Assembly: GCA_017311315.1 (NCBI GenBank)
Contig: CM029632.1
Coordinates: 16,646,031 to 16,710,030, forward strand
DNA from: Dendrocalamus latiflorus
Lineage: Eukaryota > Streptophyta > Magnoliopsida > Poales > Poaceae
DNA length: 64,000 nucleotides
Direction: 5' to 3'
In this document: in pieces, positions 1 to 10,223 of the stretch
Layout of the letters: each line of letters opens with the position of its first letter
How positions within the stretch are numbered: position 1 is the first letter of the stretch
The notes under the pieces: generated by a model
Seen by the model: the letters and a program-made list of their open reading frames with translations, nothing else
Databases searched by the model: none
What the model was told of the DNA's origin: nothing
Position numbers and translations under genes: made by a program

Positions 1-2355
1 CTACTTTTTGGGGTTGCACAGCTTCCGGTTTTTAGATTATGTACTTTTATTATAATAACTAACTTTTTAATGAGTGTATCGACTTCAGTTATATTGGTTA
101 AAATTATATATAATTATCTATCTTTTTATAATCTCTCACGAACAATTAGCATTCAAAAACCATGAACCACCGCACAAATGAACCGATCGTCGACGTTTAG
201 TTAGGACTTTTTTTTTAACTTTCGGTGTTGTTCACCACCCAAATGGCCGAATCGACCGTGTGGAGAAAAAGGCCTAGCGACCTACCGAGTGAATCCGTTG
301 CTTACTTGCTCTGCTTGTCTATGTTACCTATGTAACGCCCAGCTAACCAACCGGCCCATATTGCGTATTTCATGGGCCAACCCTCAACCCAAGGGTCCAT
401 ACGTCTTTGCCGTGGATGCCTGGATTTAAAGCGTGAGCAGCGACCGCGCGCCGCCATCTCCCCACGGCCCACACGCGCACACACCCAAGCTCCAAGGCAC
501 GCTGCCGCACAAGTGCCGTCCACGCTCGTACGGCCGCGGCCCGCCTGCGAGGACGACGAGGGTGAGAGCCAGCAGCCGGTAGGGCGCGAGAGATCCGATG
601 CCGCGGCGCGCGAGTTGGTTCCCGATGCGCGTACGTATGGGTACTCGGCGAGGCGGATGGATGCGTGGACCATGGATGGATGGGTAGATGGGATCCGGAG
701 TTCCTCAGGTACCGAGCCCCAGCCCACGCAGGGGCAGAGCCGAGGACGATCTTAACGCGGAGAGCGTACGGCGGGCAGAGGGGGCGGGGCCCGCTTACTT
801 GAATCCTCCGTGGGCCCGCCGGGATCTGGTGAGCGGCGGCCTGAGCGGGCTGGCTGTGCCCAGGCCCAGGCGCCTGCTTGGGGGTGGCGCCGTGTCGGCC
901 CATGCCACGTGTACGGGGATCCTTTGGGGATGGCTGTAAGGCACCTGTTCCTAACAACTCCTAGTTTTTGATTTTAAGAAGTTAGCTTTTGAACAAATTA
1001 ATTTTTTAAGAAGATTTCTATAAATTATTTATAGGTGATACTGTAGGAGCTGCTTTGAACAGAATAGCTTCTCAACACGAGTATCTCTTACTCCTTCAAC
1101 ATCTCTCGCAATTAGACAAAAGCAAAAAGACACAACATTTTTAAACATGGCCTGACCAATGTACTTCAAATGTGCAAATTATTTATTATTTTGATAGAGA
1201 ACCAGGTGTGCAACTATTAACGGTTTCGTTTTGACCTGGGAATTTTCATCTACAGTATATTTTTGAGTGGAATAAGAAGCTGGAGCTTATTTTGTTGTGC
1301 CATTCGTGTTTGCTTATACACCTCGGGTGGAATGGCTAGCTTCATGTGTTTCATATTCTAGTATAGGAGCAGGACCTAATCTTTTAAGCTATCCCTTTAG
1401 CTACAGACGTATTTTCACTTACCAGTGTTGAAGTGGTGACTACTGTAATAATACACAAACAAAAAAAATTGGTTGCTTGCTGTTTAATTAAGACTAACTT
1501 ATTGCAACATAGAAAAAAACATAGGAAAAACGAAAATGTAAGTGCAAGCACACTTGTTCCGATTAAGACGAACTGCCCACACACCCTGGTTGTCACTGGA
1601 AAACGTCCCCCCATGTAAAGTCACCTTAGCTGCTACTTTGTTATCGATCGGCTTGTTCAATCCTGGGCTAAATGGCAGGGCTCCTTCATCATTCTGAGCA
1701 AAGAGTATGACGTGCAGACAGATTCAACTCGACACAGCTTAGAAAAGCACATGTTCTCTTTGGCAATGTGGACAAAGAAGATTTATCCAGTGGCCATGCC
1801 CTTTTGCCAAAGTGGAGGGGTTTTGGAAGGACAGGGATGGGCAGCTCGATCGAAATGGCAAGAATATTGATCTCCTTTGCCTCCTCCTCTCCCCACTGCA
1901 GCAACTGTCGCATCCCACAACACTCCCAACCCCCCCTAGATCCGCTTCCCAAAACGCCCAATCCGTGAAGGCAACATCTCGGTCGGCATGGCGTCTAACT
2001 GCAACCGGGCGTGGCCGCCGGCCGAGAGGAATCTCTGTGATCCATCACCGTCGCAGTGTTTTAGATCGATGTCATATATGCGTCCTTTGTTTAGTTTGCA
2101 AGTGGCAAGCACGGTTTCTGGTTGGGTGAGTAGACGATAGAATGGGGACGGAGGATTGGAGCCCCGCTGTTGGTAGGTCAACGGATCAATGCTCATGCAA
2201 TGTACTGTTCTATATATGTGACATTTTGTTTTTTGACCAGTGTCATGTCTAAGTGTAGTAAATGTGAGCAATATTTTAATTCTAAGTTTTATTAGGAGAT
2301 AAACAAAATAAAATATTAGTGATGCAAAATTCATAACTAACCGTAGGTAACTTAC
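1..2355. other. intergenic, no gene recognised
   Basis: No reading frame here resembles a protein I know. Bases 300-960 form a GC-rich patch with overlapping open frames on both strands, GGCCCA/TGGGCC motifs and short runs of a GGATGGAT-type repeat. The overlapping frames are what GC-rich DNA gives by chance. The patch could be the upstream region of a gene to the left, on the minus strand, but no coding end is visible. Bases 960-2355 are AT-rich with no recognisable structure. Confidence 0.5.
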
Positions 2356-3134
2356 TGTACTTCAGAAAATACGCAAGAAAAGAATTATAGCAGGATTGAT
2401 CTATCGCACGAATGACTTATAACGAAGCTTGATGAAGAACAGAAGATGGTGCAGACTCGATGCAGTGCGGGACGTAGAAGTAGCAGAGCAGAAGCGGTCG
2501 CACAAATGTGCTGCCCAGAAACTTTATTGCTGCCTCATGCAGGAACCCTCTGCAACAATGGTCCGGAGATCCCGCTCTCCCTCCTTCCGATGCACGCCAA
2601 AAAAGAAGGCTGGCGAGGTTCGATCACTAGCACACCAGAACAGATCAGCAAAGTAGAAAGTATAATGAAAGGAAGAAGGGTTTCGGTCTCTCTGGCCTAG
2701 ACATCTCCAGGTCTTTTATAGACATTTCCGGTAACTAATGTCATTAACTCAAATAAATCGAATTAATCCAGTACTAATGCCATTAACAGAATAATTTAAA
2801 TGTTTGAATTTGCATTAAAATAAAATTAAGAGAGAGATGATGGCATGATTCAGCAAAATAAAAAAGTGAATTTAACGTGACAAGAACAACACTACGGCGT
2901 GGCGCGATTGCAAGTCAAGAGTCACACAAAAATACATGAATACGCGCCCATGTGCTTGTGTGTTTTGCCCAAGTCCTTCCCATGCCACCCAATACCATGT
3001 GTTTTATGTGGTGGTAAAGACTCCACCTTTTATATTGCACTCTTCCCACTTGTCCAAACAATGTAGGACTAAACTATGCCATGCTTTGGAATTAGGAATA
3101 AATGGGCCTTTGTCTCATGGGCCTAATTCTAACA
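2356..3134 (-). mobile_element. copia-like solo LTR remnant (putative)
   Basis: Read on the minus strand, the block starts TGTTAGAATTAGG at 3134, has a TATAAAAGG box about 105 bp in (near 3026) and a second TATAAAAG near 2715, and can be closed at TGAAGTACA (2356). TG...CA ends, an early TATA box and a CCCATGAG/GGCCC-rich start are typical of grass copia LTRs. The flanking pentamers (cttac and ctaaa) do not match, so the low-coordinate end is uncertain. No internal coding region or primer-binding site accompanies it. Confidence 0.35.
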
Positions 3135-3957
3135 CTAAATACCTCTCAAGCACCTCATGTGTACATTCAAGGTATTTTAGTAGCTGCTTGTTACTTTGCA
3201 TCGGAGAGTCAAGAGGCTGAACAAAAGTTCTAGAGTATCTATTATATTTGGAATAAGTCTACTTTACACCCTTGAACTCTGTTAGTTGTCTAGATGTCAA
3301 CCCCCAAGTGCAAAATCAGATGTTTCTCAACTTTCATGTTGTAATACCAGATAACTTTCCCACTTGGCCTGCTTCTACCCCAGTTTCCCCCCAACTCATA
3401 TGCCACGTAGGCATGACATGCCTTGTGATCCCTCATCAGCACTAGGGTTAAGCGGGAAGGGCACCAAGCCTTTGCACACCCCTTCGTCCACCTTCCCCCT
3501 TCACCGCCATTGACTCCACCTCACTCTCGTCCGTTAAGTTCTGCACAAATCCCCACTGAGTGGCAATGTTTCAGGTCCCAGAGGATGATGAAGAAGGCGT
3601 AAGAAGTGCCATGCTGGTGTCCGGTACCCCCAGGTTAGTTCATGGCACGACTACTCACATTGTAGGTTTAGGGTTTGGGGATAGCTGGGTTTTTGTATGT
3701 GTTTCCATTCGATCTGGATAGACTTGGGTGTTTTAGTTCATAGGTAGGATGAGGTTTGATTTCTTTAAGCTTATGGGTGGATTCCGTTTGGTTCGCTCAG
3801 AGTTGTTTAAGAGGCAAATCCCTTGATTTTGGTTATTTTACTTGCAAATTGCAACCTTAATATACCTTACCATTGCTTTTTGCAGTACCCAATCTGAAAG
3901 TTTTGGTTGGACATTTCTTTTGGATACTGTTGGACACTTGGATGGATCCACTTGACA

Positions 3958-4215
3958 AGTAGTTAGATTTCACTTTGATGAAGAATTTTTCAATGATGGG
4001 AAGGTTGTACACTACCTGGGTGGAGCTGAAGCAATGTCGCACATTGAACGTGACAAAGTTTCTCTGCTTGAGATTGTGGGACACCTAGGAGACTTCCAGG
4101 TTGTGGAAGGGTTGTTGCTGCACTAGCTATTTCCTGTAAAAGATTTGGTGAATGGTCTTCGAGTGTTGATAGATGATAAGGCATGCAATGTAATGTGTGA
4201 TTGTATTACATAAGG
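3958..4215 (+). pseudogene. MULE transposase N-terminal (PB1-like) remnant
   Basis: One frame reads VRFHFDEEFFN, then DGKVVHYLGG, then MSHIERDKVSLLEIVGHLGD. This matches the N-terminal domain typical of grass MULE-encoded proteins: 'FxGxFVN..G...Y.GG...MS.I.RDKLSL.EI.GHL'. It continues after a stop with GLRVLIDDKAC and, after another stop, GGVAD, the usual next blocks of that domain. At least two in-frame stops and a small frame slip make it a pseudogene. The following 300-bp region (4340-4770) has basic stretches like the C-terminus of such proteins, and the DDE catalytic core is missing. It looks like an internal-deletion derivative. The family assignment is from memory of conserved blocks. 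Confidence 0.6.
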
Positions 4216-5047
4216 TGGGGTGGCAGATGCAATGGTAATGTAGTAGTACTACTATCTTTAATTACACAATAGCATATTACAATCTGCCTTACCACCTTGT
4301 TTATTTTCATATTGCCATCCAAGCTTCACAGCAAAGCTCAACAAGCGTGGGGAAGAGTAAGTCTAGCACAGATCAAAGCCTGACCACTTTGAAGGGTAAG
4401 AGGAACTGCACTAGCAAAAAATTAGCGCACTGTTATACAACTGGAACCTCACCAAATAGTAAGTTATCCTCCCACGTTAGTATGTTTCATTTCCAACACA
4501 GTTTTCCAGAGGAAGCTAATTGTACACTTGTGACCTGGAAACCAAAATATGGTTAAGACTTCAGCTACAGCAAGAGTGGCAACAGTACAAGGTGACTCAG
4601 CATCACTAAATCTTGAGGCAATGGTGCCAGCATCACAAGCCAATTCTAGGGTTACTATCAATGTGACATCTAGGACTGGCAATGCTCAAGTTAAAGCCCA
4701 GGAACCTACCAAGAAAAGATATGCAGTAGGAAGTGCCATAAATCTTTTAGGGCTTCTGTTCGATGATTGATATGATGTCCTTATTGTGTAATAATGTTTC
4801 ACTCTATCTATAGCTACTTATGTCTTAAGTCCCCTAAATGTGTCATGTAGATCGTTCAAAAGTTCCTTAAAAATGGAGGTGTTTTTGGGTTGAACCATCT
4901 TCAGAATTTGCATCACCCAACCTAACCAAGGAAAAAAGAGAATTTTCATTACAAATTACATGCCAAATCAAAGCCCCAAGTATGAAAAGGCCAAATTTCA
5001 ACTCAATCAGAAACCAATTGACTCACCTGAGCTTTTGCGCAAGTCAA

Positions 5048-5155
5048 GTACCTCCTCCCAGGGTTGGCATTGCTCCAAGAAATCCATTGAGCCGTCTTTG
5101 CCTTGCACTTGCAAAAGGTGGCCGGAGCATACTCCAATGGCCTCTCCCTATACAA
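5048..5155 (-). pseudogene. GRF-type zinc-finger fragment inside the MULE
   Basis: The minus strand encodes PLEYAPATFCKCKAKTAQWI followed by SWSNANPGRRY. This is the first half of a zf-GRF domain: CxC cluster, then (S/T)W(S/T)xxNPGRR(Y/F). The second half, with the remaining Cys/His ligands, is not visible. The surrounding frame has no convincing start. GRF-finger proteins are common passengers of grass transposons. I infer that this is a truncated copy carried by the MULE. Confidence 0.6.
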
Positions 5156-5560
5156 AATCGGGGAGGAGGAGTGGGCTCCTTCATCATCAACTCGGGGCTA
5201 ACAAGAAGATGCAGACACATAAGAGCTACTGTTCGGTGAGCTCTCTATGTGCTTTAGATGAAATGACAACAGGCTAGGATTTCGAATGGGAACCAAATTC
5301 CCAATCGATCTGCCACCAACTATCGTATTCCATCATGCGCCCCTCCCTCTTAACCCTACTACTGATGATGGATTGCAAGCCACATCATGCCTATGTGGCA
5401 TCCGAGTTGGGGAAAACCAGGGTGGAATCAGGCCAAGGGCGATAGTTATTCGTTATTACGACATACAAGGTTGAGAAACATCTAGTTTTGCACTTGCGGG
5501 TTGACATCTACACAACCAACGGAGTTTAAGGGTGTAAAGTAGACTTATTCCATTATATTT

Positions 5561-8102
5561 CCAAGACTTCTAAGGGTGAAATAAGGAGGTAGCCATATAA
5601 GCACGCCATAAAAATAGTACCTCTTTTCTTTTGTAAATATTATATATTTTTCTTTGCAAAAGAGTAAAGGTTTCATAATATTCAAAATGTAAACATCAAA
5701 TATTTTCTATAAACTAATCAAATATATGATATTTTTCTTTGAGCCATACATAATCCAATTTGATGAGAATAATTGGCAACCACTTGTGGTTGAAAACCTT
5801 ATGTCTATTACCGCTAGTTGAAACACCCTTGATCAATTTGCCAGCGTGGTCATGTGACATGGTCCAACAAGCTAACTACCAACCCTAGTCATACGTATCA
5901 GTTACCACATGGACATTTTCCAGTGTGCTCATTGTATCTGCCCTCATGGTGCATGGTCCATTAAAGCCATTCATCCTACTAAGGGCTAGCCGTTAGGGCA
6001 CATTTCCTCTTTTAGAGTTCACAACAAACTGTCGCAATAACTATGGAATCAACCACCCGTTATAACCACGTTCCACCATGGGCACATCGCATGTTGTTTT
6101 AGTTTTAACATGGAATGGTTAATGTGGTGTAGTTACAACTCCAAGTGTATAAAAGGTGAGAGCTTTTTTCCTATCTGACTCGAGTTGTAGTAGTGCATGC
6201 TTAGCTTCCGCGTATTCATCAAGCTTTATAATTTGTACATGCATTCAACAATTAATAGGCAAACATTGCGTTGGTCATGTGCTTGAGTGTTCAACGAACT
6301 CATTTCCTAATAAGGGGTAAGGTTGTTACCCATCCCAAGACCTAAACCTATCTAGAAAACCTTCTACCTCTTGTCTTTTGGGTGTGATCCATTGTTCACA
6401 GGGAGTTGTTTGATCAAACCAAATCTTTGCACAACAAAAAATGTTATGATCAACAAGTAAAGATCATTTAAACATTTCCTCTTAGTTTTTGTAAAAAAAC
6501 TCTCAATCCATTGTCTAGCAATCTATATTATTGTAACCAAGATGTAGTGTAAGGAGATAATATATAATAAGATTTTTAAAAAAAACTATACTCTATAGAA
6601 TGATTTAAATTATCATGTTGACTTGGGTAAAAGAATTATATTCAAGAGGTTAACTTCGATTTATAAACCGTGTTTTATGCAGTACAAAGCCACATACCAT
6701 GAATTTCAATTGTAAGCATAATCAACAAATTAGAGGTATTTATTTCACAATCTACAGATTTGAAAAACACAGAATTTAAAAAATTTTCTATTCATATTTT
6801 TTCCATTATAAATAGGCAATATAAGTACAATCTCCAAGCATATTTGCATTCAAAAGTTATAATTACAAGGGACTACATTGAATCAATGATAGCTTCTTTC
6901 ATATGTAAGATGCAAATATTAATCAATTATGAGAAGAATTTTACTCCATGATAAATTCAACCATTCGTAAGAACATTGAAGAAGAGCAATGAATTGAAGT
7001 AAATGAAAAAGGTAAAATAGAAATAGCAATTTGATATATCTTTCTCACTATTGTATCTTTTTTCCCTACTACATTTTATCATTGGGTAGAAGAAGACTAG
7101 ACATATGAATGATATAGACATTTGCAAAATTTAGCCCATTTTCATCAAATACACACCCTAAATCACACACATGGCTGTAACTACGTACTACGGAGGAGAG
7201 AATTGATTACAATGTTTTACCAAAAAATTAAAATGATTGTATATTGTGTATGCAGGCTGTATTTCACCAACCTAAGGATGTGGGATATTCGTGCACCAAA
7301 ATTTGCATGTTAACCTAACAATTTAACCAATGAATCCCAAAAGAATGCAAACATATTAGTTCAAGAGTTTCACATAGATCAAACAACATACAACAGAAAT
7401 GATGGGTTTAGATCTTGATGCCATGTTGTTTTAGATACAAGGCACAAGTCCAACCAAGTTGTCCATGGGGAACTAGAACCCAAGATTCAAATCTTGAAAG
7501 ATATCGAAGCAAATATCTCATGTAGATGAACATAGGTTACATTCAAATGTCTATTACAATTAGATTTAAATGAGTACAATGACAAACTGGAAGCAAATGA
7601 TTGAACCTATTCTGTCATCATATCAAGCCTAATCTTCCATCGTAAGGTTCACAATAATACTTTGATTGCTACTCATACAAGGATAGCAATTCACATAGTA
7701 CGGTTATTGTATAACTCTGCTAAGTTTGGAATATACATATGATGATGTAACGGGTGGTGCAAACCTAGACTCTCAACATAATCTATTCTTACCACAATGT
7801 TGCTTGATTTCAAATCAATACATAAGTAGCAACAAATTAATGCCTATTAATTGCATTCTAAAGTATTACAAAATTAGTTAGCACAGTCCAACATGCCATA
7901 TATTTAGATACATAACGGTTTGAATATCTTTTTTTAGAGAGAACAATAGTATGATATCTGTGTAATCATTTATGAATGGAGATAAAAAGGGATCCTAAAT
8001 TTCTTTGGCCTATTTGGGTCTAACTCTAAGTGGCACCATCTATTTGCATCCAAACCCGAGAGGAGAGGGAGAGAGGTCAATGACCTCAAATATAACCACC
8101 GA
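5561..8102. other. AT-rich intergenic, no gene
   Basis: There are no protein-like frames longer than about 60 codons and no recognisable element ends. The sequence is uniformly AT-rich with scattered homopolymer runs. Confidence 0.6.
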
Positions 8103-8975
8103 CTTCATGTATTCCAAGAATTGTACTCTAGACATTCTAGTCAGTATAGATTGCATGGTCTAATATTATAGTGTACACGAAAGATCTTTATCGTAACACT
8201 ACCATAGTTTTGAAACATTTTATTGACATAATGCTTAATGTTATAGATTTATAGTGTACACAAAAGGTTTGTCGTAACGCTACAATAGTTAGTTTCAAGT
8301 ATTCCGATAACTGTACTCAATACATTCTAGTCAGTGTAGATTGCATGGTCTAGTTAATTAGTGTACACAAAAAAGATTTATCGTAACGTTACCATAATTC
8401 AAAAGCAACTTATTACCACAATGCCTAATATTTATCGTGTAGATTGAAAAACTTTGTTGTAATGCTACCATAGTCAACTTCAGGTCTGAGAATTGTATTC
8501 AATACACTCTAGTTAGTATAGATTCAAGGTCACAGAAAAGCTTTATCGTAACGCTACCATAATTCCAAAACAATTTATTGACACAATCCCTAATATTGTA
8601 GATTTATACTGTACACAAAAAGGTTTGTTATAATGCTACCATTGTCAACTTCAAGTATTCCGATAATTGTACTCAATACATTCTAGTTAGTGTAGATTGC
8701 TTGGTCTAATATTATAGTGTACACGAAAAAGCTTATCATAATGCCACCATAATTCATAAACAACTTATTACGACAACTCCTAATATTTATTGCGTAAATG
8801 GAAAAAGATTGGTCATAATGCTACCATAGTCAAACTTCAAGTGTTTCGATAACTGTATTCAATACACTCTAGTTAGTATAGATTCCAAGGTCTAATATTA
8901 TACTGTATATGGACAAGCTTTATCGTAACGCTACCGTAAGTCACAAAAAACTTATTGACACAATTCCTAGTTTTT
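8103..8975. repeat. tandem array, about 185-bp unit, nearly five copies
   Basis: Units start near 8103, 8293, 8478, 8649 and 8835 (spacing 190, 185, 171, 186). Each starts with (A)CTTCAAGT.TTCCGA and carries a CTCTAGTTAGTATAGATT-type block. Within each unit, TAGTGTACACGAAAAAG...TTATCGTAACGCTACCATA recurs about 90 bp apart, so the unit is itself an old dimer. The copies differ by several percent. The sequence is AT-rich and noncoding. The unit length is in the range of plant satellites, but the array is too short to call a satellite locus. Confidence 0.85.
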
Positions 8976-10032
8976 TCCAAATTTATTAAGCCGACAACTA
9001 CAATTATTCTACAGGCTTGTAAAGATTATGAAACTTTTTACATGAACTGGTAATCTCTTTGTTACTATTTTAACAACTTAACATTGACGTAGTCTTATTT
9101 GGTTCGATGATAGAATTAAAGCTTGATTACACATAAAGGATATATATATATATATATTTCACCAAGGTACGTAGAACATTCAACATAGATTAAGCATGCT
9201 GTCATTCAACCCACATATTTACGTTACAAGAATCAGCCGTCCTGAGTGAATGAAAGTGGAGATGTGAAGGGAAAATGAAGATCATTAACGTAGCATTTTG
9301 ATAATCCTTGCTCCCATTTACACATTATAATTTATGAAACATGCATGATTATAATAATACGTAAGAAGCATCATCCTAAAACTCGGTTATATTAGGACGT
9401 ATAAGAAGCATAGTATCAATTAACCTGCACAACATTGTCAACCGCGATAAAAATCCAAACTTAATCAAGCTAGCAACAAGTACAATTAATCGATCAACAT
9501 TACACTATAAAGTATCAAAAATGTTCCACGTAAATCAAGTCTAAATGCCATAAGTATCAACATCCATGATCCATCCTTGCATAAAGTACTCCCAAAAAAA
9601 GTAGAGACAGGCGTGGAGTACTTTGCGGGTGCAGTGGGAGGGAGGAGGAGACGCAGCAGCGAGCAATGCGTTGCAGACCCGACCCGTTTGGCCTTAAATG
9701 GCTCCAGCTGTTCCCATCCAAGCCCAACAGAGCAACTGTAGAGAGAGAAAGGGAGTGGTCATGGCCTCGACGGGCGCCGTGTTTAAAAACCTCGGCCCTT
9801 AATTCGCACCGGTTACTACTGCCGCTGCTGCTTTTCGTCTCTCTCTCCTCTCCCTCTCTCCCCTACGAGAGCAGAGGAGAAAGATCGGCACGAACAGTTC
9901 AGAAAACCAATAAGCCAAGAGGAGAGAGAGAGGTAGAGACAGAAACAGCTGTGTGCGTTTTGTGTGTGTGGAGAGACGAAGAGATAAGCGCGAGCAAGAT
10001 TGGAAACAAGGTGGAAGCAGGGGGGATGGCAT
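8976..10032. promoter_or_regulatory. upstream region of the HD-Zip IV gene
   Basis: This is noncoding. It includes a short (TA)n run at about 9140-9157. From about 9600 there is a switch to GC-rich and CT/GA-rich sequence (for example 9836-9870 and 9920-9945), typical of a grass proximal promoter or CpG-rich 5' region. I did not find a perfect L1 box (TAAATGYA). Confidence 0.45.
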
Positions 10033-10078
10033 GAAGAGTGGCTGTAACGAAGATTTGGCTAAATCTTTCCTACTCTTC
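10033..10078. promoter_or_regulatory. nested dyad just upstream of the TATA box
   Basis: The outer arms are GAAGAGT (10033-10039) and ACTCTTC (10072-10078). The inner arms are AGATTT and AAATCT around GGCT (10051-10066). Both pairs are perfect inverted repeats sharing a centre to within a few bases. The dyad lies 41 bp upstream of the TATA box, a position suited to a dimeric DNA-binding protein. The role is inferred. Confidence 0.45.
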
Positions 10079-10118
10079 GTCGCTGATCTCGAGTTGGGAG
10101 ATTACTACCCTCCTCGTG

Positions 10119-10126
10119 TATAAATA
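10119..10126 (+). promoter_or_regulatory. TATA box of the HD-Zip IV gene
   Basis: TATAAATA lies 98 bp upstream of the ATG at 10224. Transcription would start near 10150 and give a 5' UTR of about 75 nt with no upstream ATG. The ATG is in a strong context (GGCCATGGA). Confidence 0.75.
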
Positions 10127-10223
10127 GGAGCAACGCCACAGGGCACACAACACAGTACAAAGATCTCCTCCTCCAATAGCTAGAGAGAGCGAGCGAGAGA
10201 CCGAGGTTGGTAGGTTGGTGGCC

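Larger units (their letters stand above)
3250..5551. mobile_element. MULE, 2.3 kb, long TIRs, perfect 9-bp TSD
   Basis: The two ends are inverted repeats of about 200 bp starting GGAATAAGTCTACTTTAC. The left arm (3250 to about 3450) matches the reverse complement of the right arm (about 5350 to 5551) with scattered mismatches, up to a shared AGGGTTAAG. The 9 bp before the element (3241-3249, attatattt) are repeated exactly after it (5552-5560). Long TIRs with a 9-bp TSD define a Mutator-like element. The interior holds a broken transposase-type N-terminal domain (plus strand) and a GRF-finger fragment (minus strand). There is no intact transposase, so this is a nonautonomous derivative. Confidence 0.9.

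Noticed and set aside
331..343. TGTAACGCCC as a possible gypsy LTR start
   Set aside because: No matching LTR end, TSD or downstream LTR structure was found. A ten-base match is easily chance.
302..957. Overlapping open frames of 80-195 codons on both strands
   Set aside because: They sit in a GC-rich patch where stops are rare, show biased Arg/Ala/Pro composition and match no family I know.
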